NCBI RefSeq assembly: GCF_025318105.1
Contig: NZ_JAOANI010000019.1
Location: forward strand, 62,001-126,000
Length of the DNA: 64,000 nt
Reading direction: 5' to 3'
From: Venatoribacter pacificus
Lineage (GTDB): Bacteria; Pseudomonadota; Gammaproteobacteria; Pseudomonadales; Oceanobacteraceae
The stretch's first letter is position 1. Each line of letters begins with the position of its first letter. A program made the position numbers and the translations under genes. Under the pieces are notes generated by a model. The model did no database searches. It saw only the letters and a list, made by a program, of their open reading frames with translations, and was not told the origin of the DNA. Of this stretch, positions 7,789-17,166 are shown piece after piece.

Positions 7789-10593
7789 ATGAACGACGCT
7801 TTTCACCACTTTGCGCAGGGTCTGGCGCCTTTTATTGCCGACGAACGCATTATTTCCGATCCGTTACGCACTCTGGCCTTTGGTACCGACGCCAGCTTTT
7901 ATCGCCTGATTCCCAAACTGGTTGTCACGGTTATTAATGAGCAGGAGGTGCAGAAGGTACTGGAGCTGGCGCACAAATATAAAGTGCATTTAACCTTTCG
8001 CGCGGCGGGCACCAGTCTGTCCGGTCAGGCCGTGACCGATGGTGTGCTGGTGCGTTTGGGCAATGGCTGGAATAAAGCCGCGGTATTAAATAACGGTGCG
8101 CAGTTGCAGGTGGAGCCGGGGGTTATTGGTGCCCGTGCCAATCAGTTGCTGGCGCCTTTTGCGCGTAAAATCGGCCCGGACCCGGCGTCGATCAATACCT
8201 GCAAAATTGGTGGAATTATCGCCAATAACGCTTCCGGTATGTGTTGTGGTACGGCGCAGAATTCTTATCAGACACTGGCCTCGATGCGGCTGATTCTGGC
8301 CGATGGTACGGTGCTGGATACCGCCGATGAAGCCTCGAAAAATGCATTCCGCCAAAGCCATGCCAGCCTGTTGCAACAGCTGGCTGATTTACGCACACAG
8401 GTGCTGGCAACTCCGGCTTTGCATGAACGCATTGTGAAGAAATTCAGAATTAAGAATACCACCGGCTACAGTCTTAACGCTTTGGTGGATTTTTCTGATC
8501 CGATCGATATTATGCAGCACCTCCTGGTGGGCTCAGAAGGCACCCTGGGGTTTGTATCGCAAGTGATTTATCACACGGTCGAAGAGCACGCTTATAAAGC
8601 GTCTGCCTTACTGCTGTTTGCCAACATCGAACAGACCAGTAAGGCAGTGACCGCTCTTTCCTCGGCACCGGTTGCCGCAGTTGAATTAATAGACCGTGCA
8701 GGTCTGCGCTGCGTGGAAGATAAACCCGGCATGCCGGACTATTTACGCACCCTTGATGAGCAGGCCGCCGCCTTGCTGGTGGAGGTACGTGCTGGCAGCG
8801 ATGCTGAACTGCAACAACGCCTGAGCGAAACCACTGCCGCTTTGCAGGCTTTTGATACCCTGCAGCCGAAAACCTTTACCACCGATAAAAACACCTGTCA
8901 GCTGTACTGGAATATCCGCAAGGGATTATTTCCGGCGGTCGGTGCGGTGCGTGCCAAAGGCACCACCGTCATTATCGAAGATATTGCCTTTCCGGTTGAG
9001 AATCTGGCGCCGGCGGTGCTGGAGTTGCAGGCGCTGTTTAAAAAATACCACTACGACGAGGCCATTATTTTTGGTCACGCGCTGGCCGGTAATCTGCATT
9101 TTGTCTTTACCCAGAATTTTACCGATCCGGCGGAAGTCCAGCGTTATGCCGATTTTATGGACGAAGTCTGTGTGTTGGTGGTTGGCCGTTACGATGGCTC
9201 GCTCAAAGCCGAACACGGCACCGGACGTAATATGGCGCCCTTTGTTGAGATGGAATGGGGCGGTCAGGCTTATGAGCTGATGTGGGCGATCAAACAGGCC
9301 TTTGACCCGGCCGGCCTGTTAAATCCGGATGTGATTTTAACCCGCAACCTGCGCACTCATATTGAGAACTTAAAACCCATTCCCGAAGCGGATGATCTGA
9401 TTGATCGTTGCATCGAATGCGGCTTTTGCGAGCCGGTCTGCCCGTCACGTAACTTAACCCTGACGCCACGCCAGCGCATTGTGATTATGCGCGAATTAAA
9501 GCGCCAGGAGCGCGACGGTAAAAATCCGGCCTATAAAACCCTGCTGGATGACTATCAGTATCAGGGCATTGATACCTGCGCCGCCGATGGTTTGTGCAGC
9601 ATGGCCTGTCCGGTCGGCATTAATACCGGCGACTTAAGTCGCAAACTGCGCCATGAACGCAATCAAAAACACGCGGGCAAAGCGCAGTGGGTGGCGGAGC
9701 ATTTTGCCGGAGTCAGCAAAACCAGCCGTGGCGCGCTGCAGTTAATGGACATAACCCGTGATCTGGTCGGTGATGGCGTGATCAGTACCATGGCGAAAGG
9801 GGTGAATATCCTGACGCTGGGGGCCACACCGTTGTGGCACGATGCCATGCCGACCGCCGCCGATAAGCTCAACCCGTGCGAATACGGCGTGAATGAGCTG
9901 ACTCAGGTGGTGTATTTCCCCAGCTGTGCCAGCCGCACCATGGGGCCGGGAGCCAAAGAGGATGACCAGCGCAGCCTGATGCAGGTAACCCTCGATCTGG
10001 CGCAGAAAGCCGGGGTGCATCTGGCCATGCTGCCGGATCAGGACCAGCATTGCTGCGGCATGCCGCTGGAAAGCAAAGGCCATTTTGAGCAGGCCGATGC
10101 CATGCGCGCGGCGCTTAATGCGGCGCTGCTGCAAGCCTCCGATAATGGCCGCCTGCCGGTACTGATTGATACCAGCCCCTGCGTGTTCCGTCTGCAGCAA
10201 CAGCTGGATGAGCGCATTCAGCTGCTTGATCCGATCCGCTTTGCCAATCGCTTTCTGGTGCCGAATCTGGATATCCGGCCGACCCATGAACCGGTGGCGG
10301 TGCACGTGACCTGCTCAACCACCAAACAGGGTTTGGGCGAAGAGCTGATTGCGCTGGCACGGCAATGCTCCACTCAGGTGGTGGTTCCGGCGGATATTAC
10401 CTGCTGCGGCTTTGCCGGTGATAAGGGCTTTATGCTGCCGGAACTGAACGCCTCGGCGCTGGCGCCGCTGAAAGCTCAGGTTGAGCACTGTGTGGAGGGC
10501 ATTTCGACCAGCCGCACCTGTGAAATTGGCCTCAGCCGCCACGGGGAAATCCCTTACCACTCGCTGTTTTACCTGTTGGATCGGCTGAGTTGA
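7789..10593 (+). CDS. dld: FAD/Fe-S D-lactate (D-2-hydroxyacid) dehydrogenase
   Basis: A 934-residue fusion flavoprotein. Order of domains: FAD-binding type 4 (about 30-200, with the FRAAGTSLSGQA segment), FAD-linked oxidase C-terminal domain (about 230-520, ending in the flavin-site HGTGRN motif), a pair of 4Fe-4S motifs (CIECGFCEPVCP near 541; CAADGLCSMACP near 597), and two CCG cysteine-rich domains (HCCGMPLES near 754; CCGFAGDKG near 872). This is the Dld-II/YdiJ-type layout that oxidises D-lactate or related D-2-hydroxyacids and passes electrons to the respiratory chain. ATG 7789 has GGA eight bases upstream; an in-frame ATG at 7780 is the alternative. As the last operon gene it gives the locus both L- and D-lactate oxidation. 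Confidence 0.87.
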   Translation: MNDAFHHFAQGLAPFIADERIISDPLRTLAFGTDASFYRLIPKLVVTVINEQEVQKVLELAHKYKVHLTFRAAGTSLSGQAVTDGVLVRLGNGWNKAAVLNNGAQLQVEPGVIGARANQLLAPFARKIGPDPASINTCKIGGIIANNASGMCCGTAQNSYQTLASMRLILADGTVLDTADEASKNAFRQSHASLLQQLADLRTQVLATPALHERIVKKFRIKNTTGYSLNALVDFSDPIDIMQHLLVGSEGTLGFVSQVIYHTVEEHAYKASALLLFANIEQTSKAVTALSSAPVAAVELIDRAGLRCVEDKPGMPDYLRTLDEQAAALLVEVRAGSDAELQQRLSETTAALQAFDTLQPKTFTTDKNTCQLYWNIRKGLFPAVGAVRAKGTTVIIEDIAFPVENLAPAVLELQALFKKYHYDEAIIFGHALAGNLHFVFTQNFTDPAEVQRYADFMDEVCVLVVGRYDGSLKAEHGTGRNMAPFVEMEWGGQAYELMWAIKQAFDPAGLLNPDVILTRNLRTHIENLKPIPEADDLIDRCIECGFCEPVCPSRNLTLTPRQRIVIMRELKRQERDGKNPAYKTLLDDYQYQGIDTCAADGLCSMACPVGINTGDLSRKLRHERNQKHAGKAQWVAEHFAGVSKTSRGALQLMDITRDLVGDGVISTMAKGVNILTLGATPLWHDAMPTAADKLNPCEYGVNELTQVVYFPSCASRTMGPGAKEDDQRSLMQVTLDLAQKAGVHLAMLPDQDQHCCGMPLESKGHFEQADAMRAALNAALLQASDNGRLPVLIDTSPCVFRLQQQLDERIQLLDPIRFANRFLVPNLDIRPTHEPVAVHVTCSTTKQGLGEELIALARQCSTQVVVPADITCCGFAGDKGFMLPELNASALAPLKAQVEHCVEGISTSRTCEIGLSRHGEIPYHSLFYLLDRLS

Positions 10594-10746
10594 GGTGAGA
10601 AACGGCCCGTCAGGGCAGGCAAACCGAGCAGCGTTCACTGCGTGAATAGCGAGGTTATTGAGTGAAGTTTTTGTAAGTAATGCAGTAAATAAACCTTATT
10701 AAAGGCGTCGGAATTCGCTAAGCTCAGGAGATAAGGCCTCAGAATA

Positions 10747-12600
10747 GTGGTGTGTATGGATACAACCCCGACTGCATTAGATACTGACGATCTCGCCCTG
10801 TTGAACCTTAAAGCAGGTGCCCTTGATTCGCTGCTCGGCCATTCTGAGCTTGGTCTGGCCATTCTGGACTGTGACCTGCGTTATCGCGCCATCAACAGTA
10901 TCCTGGCGCGCTTTAACGGATTGAGTGTTAAAGCCCATTTGGGACGCAGTGTCAGTGAGGTTTTCCCCAACCTGGCTTCCATTGTGGAGCCGATGTTGTT
11001 GTCGGTGATCCGCGACGGCAAAGAAATCTCCGATATCGAAGTGCAGGCCGAAACCCCCAGTACCCCGGGTCGCCGTGCTGACTGGCTGGCCACTTACCGC
11101 CCGATTATGTCTGCCTCCGGCCAGGTATTGGGCGTGCTGGTGATTGCCGTAAATCATACGGTCGAGATGGAACTGCAACGTGCCAAAGAAGAAGCCGCGA
11201 CGCTGGTGCGCAGCGTGATCGACAGCCTGATGTCTTTTGTTGGCATTATGGAGCCCGACGGCACCCTGATCGATGCCAATCAAGCACCGCTGGATGCGGC
11301 GGGCATTCAGCTAGACGACGTGTTGGGTAAAAAATTCTGGGACTGTTTCTGGTGGTCTTACGATCCGGAGGTTCAGCAGCAACTGCGTGATGCTGTGGCG
11401 GTTGCAGTTAAGGGCGAAACCGTTCGTTACGATGTGGTGATCCGTACCGCCGATGACAGCCGCATGATCATCGACTTTATGCTCGCGCCACTGAAAAACG
11501 CTCAGGGCGATATTGTTTATCTGATTCCTTCGGCCATTGATATTACCGCGCGGGTTGCCGGCGATAATATGCTCAAGTACAGCGAAGAACGCTTCCGCCG
11601 GGTGGTCGAAAGTACCCAGGACGGATTGATCCTGGTCGATGAAAAAGGCTGTATTCATCTGGTTAACCGCCGCAGTACGGAAATGTTCGGCTACGACAGT
11701 GAACAGCTGTTGCAGCTGACCGTTGAGGATCTGGTGCCGGACAGCATAAAAGCTGCGCACGGAGATCTGCGTCGTGGGTATTTACAGGCTCCGCAGGCCA
11801 GAGCGATGGCCGCTATGCGGGAGTTGTATGCCCGCCGTCGTGATGGCAGTCTGTTTCCGGTAGAAATTGGCCTGACACCACTGGATTTCCCCGAAGGTAT
11901 CCGTATTTTGGCGACCATTGTCGATATCTCCGTACAGAAACAAATTCAGCAGAATCTTATTCGCAGCCTGAATGAAAAAACCGCGTTATTAAACGAAGTC
12001 CATCACCGGGTAAAAAATAACCTACAGGTGGTATCCAGCTTACTCAGCCTGCAGGCGCGCAGCGTGCCGGAAGAAGCTCGCGGCTATTTTGCTGAAAGCC
12101 AGGGACGGATAAAAGCCATGGCATTGATTCATCAGCTGTTATACGAGCAGAAAAATTATGATCGTATCGAAGCGGTTTCTTATATGCGTCGGCTGGGTGA
12201 CCTGTTGCATCGCAGTTACTTTTCAGCCATGCGTAATGTGCAGATGATCGTCGAATCGCAGGAAGAAGAAAGTTACCTTGGCCTGGATGTCGCATTACCG
12301 TTTGGTTTGCTGATAAACGAACTGGTGACGAACTCGATTAAACACGCATTTCCTGATCGCGACAGCGGGGAGATCCGCCTGACGCTGAGCGAAGGGCCAC
12401 AGCAAAAACAATTAATCATTGCCGATAATGGCGTCGGCTTACCTGAAGGCATAAGGCCCGGAGCATCCAATTCACTCGGTTTTCAATTGATTCCAGGACT
12501 GGTCGAACAAATGCATGCAACGCTTGAGGTTCTGGATACCGAAGGCGCTGTCTTTCAATTAACCATCAGTGACAAAGGAGCGTCAGATGAACAGCCATAG
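10747..12600 (+). CDS. Multi-PAS sensor histidine kinase, HisKA_2 type
   Basis: A 617-residue, apparently soluble kinase without clear membrane segments. Three PAS domains lie at about 27-135, 147-265 and 285-400, then a HisKA_2 dimerisation/phosphoacceptor region around residue 418 (EVHHRVKNNLQVVSSLL, the phosphorylated histidine in HHRVKNN), then a HATPase_c domain (NELVTNSIKHAF N-box near 518, DNGVGLPEG G-box near 560). HisKA_2 kinases often sense light, oxygen or redox through PAS cofactors; no specific ligand is visible. GTG 10747 has AAGG ten bases upstream; ATG 10756 is possible. Overlaps the next gene by 14 bases, so the two form a signalling pair. Confidence 0.85.
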   Translation: MVCMDTTPTALDTDDLALLNLKAGALDSLLGHSELGLAILDCDLRYRAINSILARFNGLSVKAHLGRSVSEVFPNLASIVEPMLLSVIRDGKEISDIEVQAETPSTPGRRADWLATYRPIMSASGQVLGVLVIAVNHTVEMELQRAKEEAATLVRSVIDSLMSFVGIMEPDGTLIDANQAPLDAAGIQLDDVLGKKFWDCFWWSYDPEVQQQLRDAVAVAVKGETVRYDVVIRTADDSRMIIDFMLAPLKNAQGDIVYLIPSAIDITARVAGDNMLKYSEERFRRVVESTQDGLILVDEKGCIHLVNRRSTEMFGYDSEQLLQLTVEDLVPDSIKAAHGDLRRGYLQAPQARAMAAMRELYARRRDGSLFPVEIGLTPLDFPEGIRILATIVDISVQKQIQQNLIRSLNEKTALLNEVHHRVKNNLQVVSSLLSLQARSVPEEARGYFAESQGRIKAMALIHQLLYEQKNYDRIEAVSYMRRLGDLLHRSYFSAMRNVQMIVESQEEESYLGLDVALPFGLLINELVTNSIKHAFPDRDSGEIRLTLSEGPQQKQLIIADNGVGLPEGIRPGASNSLGFQLIPGLVEQMHATLEVLDTEGAVFQLTISDKGASDEQP

Positions 12601-15022
12601 CACTCTGCGCTCTTACCGGATACTGATTGTTGAAGACGAGAAAGTCACCGCGCTGGATCTGAAACTGACGCTGGAAGATCTGGGCTATACCGTGATGGCC
12701 TGTGTCGGCAACGGCGAAGCGGCCATTGCCGCAGCAGAGGATCAGGATATTGATCTGATTCTGATGGATATTCACCTCGACACCGCCATGCTGGGTACTG
12801 AAGCGGCCAAAATTATCATGCAGCGTTTTGGCATTCCGGTGTTATTCCTTTCTGCTTATACCGATGACCAGACACTGGAAGAGGCCAGCGACAGCCTGCC
12901 TTACGGCTATATGGTTAAGCCCTTTGAAAAACGCGAAGTCGATGCTGCGATTCGTATTGCCCTGACACGTCATCATGCCGATCTGGAATTAAGGCGCTCT
13001 GAAGAGCGTCTGCGCCTTGCACTTGAAGCGGCCAGAATGAGTATCTGGGAGTGGACACCCGAGACTGATATTGAATTACAGGTTGCCGTGCAACATACCC
13101 CACCGCAGCTTATTTCAGAAAATCTGGACGATTTATTGGTCAACATTCATCCGGATGATCGCGATAAAATCCGCCAGCAGATAACCAGTCATCATCGTTT
13201 TCAGCAGCCGGTACGCTTCAGTAAACATGAAGGCAATGAGTACCGTTGGGTTGAATTATTTGCCAGCTTATTCCGCTGGGAAAACGGCGATCGGCGCGTC
13301 ATTGGTGTGTTGCATGATGTGCATGAACGGTATTTGGCCGACGAGCAATTGCGCCAGGCAAATGCGGTATTTAATTCCACCTCAGAAGGCATTCTGATTA
13401 CGGATAGCCAACGACGGGTACTGAATGTAAATCCGGCATTCAGTCATATCACTGGCTACTCACAGGAAGATGTTCGCGGCAAAAATCCGGACGAATTTCT
13501 CCATGCGCGCCGTCACAGTGATCAGTTTTATCCGCGACTGGTCAGCGATGCGCAGGGGCACTGGAGTGGGGAAATAGCCTGTCAGCGCAAAAGCGGTGAG
13601 TTTTTCCCCGCCTGGGAACATGTCTGTACCGTTTTAAATGATGACGGCGAATTACAGAACTTTGTGATCACTTTTTCTGATATCGCTGAACTGCGCCGGG
13701 CAGAAAAAAATCTTGCAACGCTGGCGTATATGGATGCTCTGACCGGCGTGGGTAATCGTGTGCGTCTGGAACAGGTTGTGCGGGAGGCGCTGGCCGACAG
13801 AACCGAAGCGCAGGGTAATGTCGGTGTCCTCTATCTGGATCTGGACGGCTTTAAATTAATTAACGATACCCTGGGTCATTCAGAAGGTGATTTATTACTG
13901 CGTGTGATGGCTGACCGCTTTAAACAATCCATCCGTGAAGAAGATACGGTGGTGCGCATCGGCGGTGATGAATTTGTGATCGTTCTGACCGGCGTAGAGC
14001 ATGAAGATAACCTGAAAGTGGTGGCTGAAAAATTGCTGTTGGCGGTGCAGGAGCCGGTGACATTAAGTCGGGAAAAAGTCGAGGTTTCTGCCAGTATCGG
14101 CATCGTCATGTCACGGCCATCGGTACAGGAATATGAAGAATTATTAAAAGCCGCGGATACGGCACTGTTTGAAGCCAAGCGGCGGGGTAAAAACCGCTAC
14201 TGCATTTATGATTTTGCCCTGGCAATGGAATTTAACGAACGCCTGCGGATTGAACGCAATCTTAAACAGGCCATCCGTAAGGGCGAACTGGCAGTGGAGT
14301 TTCAACCATTGGTTGACCTGCACAGTGCCCGGGTTTATGGCGTTGAAGCATTGTGCCGCTGGTATCACGATGAACTGGGCATGATTCCTCCCGATCGTTT
14401 TATTCCGATCGCTGAACAAAGCGACGCCATTGTTGATATTGGCGCCTGGGTGTTGCGCGAAAGCTGCCGTGAATTGCGTCGTTGGATGGACGCCGGTGTC
14501 CCGGAACTGGTGGTCTCGGTTAATGTCTCCGCCCGTCAGCTGACCGACAGCAGCTTCAGTGAACTTCTGACGGCAACTCTGACGGAATTTAATATTCCAG
14601 CGGCACAGATTGAGCTGGAAATTACCGAAACCGCTTTGCAGGCCAATGATCATGTATTGCGCCAACTGGAGCATATCCGTAAGTCCGGCGTGGGTCTGGC
14701 GATTGATGATTTTGGTACGGGGTACTCTTCGCTCAGTCGCCTGAAAGAGCTGCCGTTTGACCGGGTGAAAATTGACCGTTCATTTGTCCGTGATTTGCCA
14801 CAGGATGCCAATGACATCGAAATCTGTCGCGCAATTATGGCGTTATGTCAGGTGCTTCATCTGCGTGTAACCGCCGAAGGTGTGGAAAATCACGATCAGC
14901 TGGAGATGTTGCGGGAGCTCGGTTGCTGTTGTATTCAGGGGTATTTATTCAGTCGGCCGATGCGGCCGGAGCTTATGGCTGATTGGCTGCAGCAGGCGGA
15001 TATCAGGGCGATGCTCGAATAA
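12587..15022 (+). CDS. Response regulator with PAS, GGDEF and EAL domains (c-di-GMP turnover)
   Basis: An 811-residue protein: receiver domain (about 8-125, phosphoacceptor aspartate in LILMDIHLD), two PAS-like domains (about 135-255 and 260-380), a GGDEF diguanylate cyclase domain (GGDEF intact near 458, with the product-inhibition I-site REED exactly five residues before it), and an EAL phosphodiesterase domain (VEAL near 585, IDDFGTGYSSL near 705). All key residues of both enzymes are present, so it could make and break c-di-GMP. AAGGAG lies six bases before the ATG at 12587, inside the end of the kinase gene; this translational coupling makes the kinase its likely phosphodonor. Confidence 0.9.
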   Translation: MNSHSTLRSYRILIVEDEKVTALDLKLTLEDLGYTVMACVGNGEAAIAAAEDQDIDLILMDIHLDTAMLGTEAAKIIMQRFGIPVLFLSAYTDDQTLEEASDSLPYGYMVKPFEKREVDAAIRIALTRHHADLELRRSEERLRLALEAARMSIWEWTPETDIELQVAVQHTPPQLISENLDDLLVNIHPDDRDKIRQQITSHHRFQQPVRFSKHEGNEYRWVELFASLFRWENGDRRVIGVLHDVHERYLADEQLRQANAVFNSTSEGILITDSQRRVLNVNPAFSHITGYSQEDVRGKNPDEFLHARRHSDQFYPRLVSDAQGHWSGEIACQRKSGEFFPAWEHVCTVLNDDGELQNFVITFSDIAELRRAEKNLATLAYMDALTGVGNRVRLEQVVREALADRTEAQGNVGVLYLDLDGFKLINDTLGHSEGDLLLRVMADRFKQSIREEDTVVRIGGDEFVIVLTGVEHEDNLKVVAEKLLLAVQEPVTLSREKVEVSASIGIVMSRPSVQEYEELLKAADTALFEAKRRGKNRYCIYDFALAMEFNERLRIERNLKQAIRKGELAVEFQPLVDLHSARVYGVEALCRWYHDELGMIPPDRFIPIAEQSDAIVDIGAWVLRESCRELRRWMDAGVPELVVSVNVSARQLTDSSFSELLTATLTEFNIPAAQIELEITETALQANDHVLRQLEHIRKSGVGLAIDDFGTGYSSLSRLKELPFDRVKIDRSFVRDLPQDANDIEICRAIMALCQVLHLRVTAEGVENHDQLEMLRELGCCCIQGYLFSRPMRPELMADWLQQADIRAMLE

Positions 15023-15065
15023 ACTTCGCCAGTGCGCATAAATCAGACCTGGCCGATTAAATCGA

Positions 15066-15145
15066 AGAACCGGTCAGATCAGAAAGAACCGGTTATATCA
15101 GAGAGAACCGCTCAGGGCATTGCTTAAGCAGCATTGCTTAAGCAG
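15066..15145. repeat. Short tandem repeats upstream of the DyP peroxidase
   Basis: Three tandem copies of a 19-base unit beginning GAACCGG (starts at 15067, 15086 and 15105) are followed by two tandem 14-base units (15118-15131, 15132-15145), each containing the perfect palindrome TGCTTAAGCA. Nothing codes here. Placement 60-140 bases ahead of the peroxidase makes an operator role possible. Confidence 0.7.
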
Positions 15146-15206
15146 CATTTCTTATCCGCAAGTTGCTTTGTTATAGTGACAATTCACTTTGTCATGGATT
15201 ATCTCA

Positions 15207-16130
15207 GTGTCATCGTCAACTCACTCACAATCATTGATTCCACAGCCTGGCCTGTTGGCCGAACCTGGCCGCAGCGCACATTATCTGGAAATGAACCTGC
15301 ATCCGGATGCTGATACCGCCGAAATCTGCACCGCATTGGATCGTGCCCGTCAGTCGCGGCCGGAGGTTTATATTGCCGTAGCCTTTGGCGCCGATGCCTG
15401 GCAGCGCCTGCAGCCCGCGTGGCATCCAGCGGATTTACAGTCTTTCGGCGAATTACGCGGCAATAACGGTTACACCATGCCGGCCACTCAGCGCGATGTG
15501 TTTTTCTGGATTCATGGTGAAGATCAGGGCGAAGTCATGAATGCGGTTTTACAGGTGCATGAGGCCATGCGTGATGTTGCCGCAACGTTATTGGATTTAA
15601 ACGGTTTTAAAAATCGTGAGGCGCGCGATCTGACGGGCTTTGTTGATGGTACAGCCAACCCGAAAGGCGACAAGCGTCTGGATGCTGCGGTGATTCCTGA
15701 GGGCGAAACAGGTGCCGGTGGCTCGTATGTGTTTTCACAAAAATGGCGTCATCATTTACAGGCATTTAACCAACTCAGTGTGCACGAGCAGGAGCAGGTG
15801 ATTGGCCGCACCAAGCAAGACAATGTGGAGCTGGAAGGCGATGCTATGCCACCCACCTCCCATGTCAGCCGTACCGATGTCAAAATTGACGGTGTCGGGC
15901 AGAAAATCTATCGCCGCAGTACGCCTTACGGTGGCGCGGAAGAACATGGCCTGTATTTTCTCGCCTTCGCCTGCAACCTGCGCCGTATCAGCGTGCAGCT
16001 TGAACGTATGTTGGGGAACAGTGGCGATGGTTACAGTGATCATCTGATGAAATACTCGACGGCCTTAACCGGTGCTTACTGGTTTATGCCATCGCAGTCC
16101 GACCTTAACGCTTTGCTTATCCGCCGCTGA
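15207..16130 (+). CDS. Dye-decolourising (DyP)-type haem peroxidase, YfeX-like
   Basis: About 307 residues. Carries the DyP signature GFVDGTANP (catalytic Asp in the GxxDG motif) near residue 145 and the proximal haem ligand region with HVSRTD and the later R-R-S-T-P-Y segment. Closest by appearance to the cytoplasmic YfeX branch (class B), since no Tat signal is present. DyP enzymes use hydrogen peroxide to oxidise dyes, Mn or porphyrinogens. Start GTG 15207 is preferred because it gives an N-terminus of family length; a TTG at 15189 is also in frame. An inverted repeat TGACAA-N6-TTGTCA overlaps the region just before the start (15177-15194). Confidence 0.87.
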   Translation: MSSSTHSQSLIPQPGLLAEPGRSAHYLEMNLHPDADTAEICTALDRARQSRPEVYIAVAFGADAWQRLQPAWHPADLQSFGELRGNNGYTMPATQRDVFFWIHGEDQGEVMNAVLQVHEAMRDVAATLLDLNGFKNREARDLTGFVDGTANPKGDKRLDAAVIPEGETGAGGSYVFSQKWRHHLQAFNQLSVHEQEQVIGRTKQDNVELEGDAMPPTSHVSRTDVKIDGVGQKIYRRSTPYGGAEEHGLYFLAFACNLRRISVQLERMLGNSGDGYSDHLMKYSTALTGAYWFMPSQSDLNALLIRR

Positions 16131-16159
16131 TGTAGCGGCGGTTTTACTGGAGGCATCCG

Positions 16160-16696
16160 ATGCTGAATAAAGAAACAACCGGCTTAATGATCGTCGATGT
16201 GCAGGGTAAATTATCTGAACAAATGCATGAAAGCAGTGCGTTATTTGCTCAGTTACGATTGCTGATTCAGGGCGCAAATCTGCTTGAATTACCCATAATC
16301 TGGATGGAACAGCTGCCGGATAAACTGGGTACAACACGTCCGGAATTGCGCGAAGTGTTGCCAGGAGAGGCGCTGGTTAAATCAACCTTCAGCGGCATGC
16401 AGGAACCGACCATCGCCAAAGCGGTAAAAGAGCAGAAAATCAGCCAGTGGCTGGTGGCCGGGCTGGAAGCTCATGTGTGTGTTTATCAGACCGTTGGGGA
16501 TTTATTAGCGCAGAAATATGGCGTGCACCTGGTAACCGATGGCGTCAGCTCGCGCACACAAGCCAATAAAGAACTGGCCATCCGCAAAATGCACAGCATG
16601 GGGGCACAATTAACCTCCGTCGAAATGGCGTTGTTTGAATTGCAGAAACAGGCTGAAGGGCCGGTATTTAAACAACTGATTCAGTTGATTAAATAA
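16160..16696 (+). CDS. Isochorismatase-fold cysteine hydrolase, YcaC-like
   Basis: A 178-residue protein with the complete Asp-Lys-Cys triad of the isochorismatase-like hydrolases: aspartate in LMIVDVQ (residue 13), lysine in LVKSTFS (near 74) and cysteine in EAHVCVYQT (near 110). Length and spacing resemble the YcaC group, whose substrate is unknown. It starts 29 bases after the DyP peroxidase stop and is probably co-transcribed with it. Beyond its stop lies the REP array, then the converging lon gene. Confidence 0.83.
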   Translation: MLNKETTGLMIVDVQGKLSEQMHESSALFAQLRLLIQGANLLELPIIWMEQLPDKLGTTRPELREVLPGEALVKSTFSGMQEPTIAKAVKEQKISQWLVAGLEAHVCVYQTVGDLLAQKYGVHLVTDGVSSRTQANKELAIRKMHSMGAQLTSVEMALFELQKQAEGPVFKQLIQLIK

Positions 16697-16716
16697 CGAA
16701 AAAGCAACAAAAAATA

Positions 16717-17118
16717 TCGCGGGCATGGCCCGCTCCTACGGGAAATTTTCCCTTTGATGGACATGAACCGCTTCTTTGGAATATTTACATCATCGCGGGC
16801 ATGGCCCGCTCCTACGGGACATTTTCCCTTTCACGGACATGAACCGCTTCTTTGGAATATTTACATCATCGCGGGCATGGCCTGCTCCTACGGGACATTG
16901 ACACTTTCACGTACATCAACCGTTTTTTTTGGAATATTTACATCATCGCGGGCATGGCCTGCTCCTACGGGACATTGACACTTTCACGTACATCAACCGA
17001 TTTTTTGGAATATTTACATCATCGCGGCATGGCCCGCTCCTACGGGATATATAGGTAGGTTCGTAGAATATCTTTTGAGTAATCGGAGCGCATTCGTAGG
17101 AGCGGGCCATGCCCGCGA
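16717..17118. repeat. Tandem array of 76-77-bp units built on the REP palindrome
   Basis: REP cores begin at 16717, 16793, 16869, 16946 and 17022 in one orientation, with a period of 76 or 77 bases, and one inverted copy closes the array at 17096-17118. Spacer DNA is also repeated: each unit includes GGAATATTTACATCATCGCG and a CGTTTTTT or CGCTTCTTT stretch. The fifth unit has lost one G in the stem. The array lies between the 3' ends of convergent genes, where the paired palindromes may also act as transcription terminators. Small reading frames within it are products of the repeat. Confidence 0.92.
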
Positions 17119-17166
17119 ACCGAAATACCCTGTTGTAAAATCTTGCTGATTTAACGTTTCTCTGTT

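Noticed and set aside
16754..17058. Small repetitive proteins encoded in the REP array
   Set aside because: Translation simply mirrors the 76-bp repeat; no start signals and two frames give similar nonsense.
16717..17118. CRISPR array
   Set aside because: The spacers between palindromes are themselves repeated, and repeat length and unit period do not fit; no cas genes nearby.
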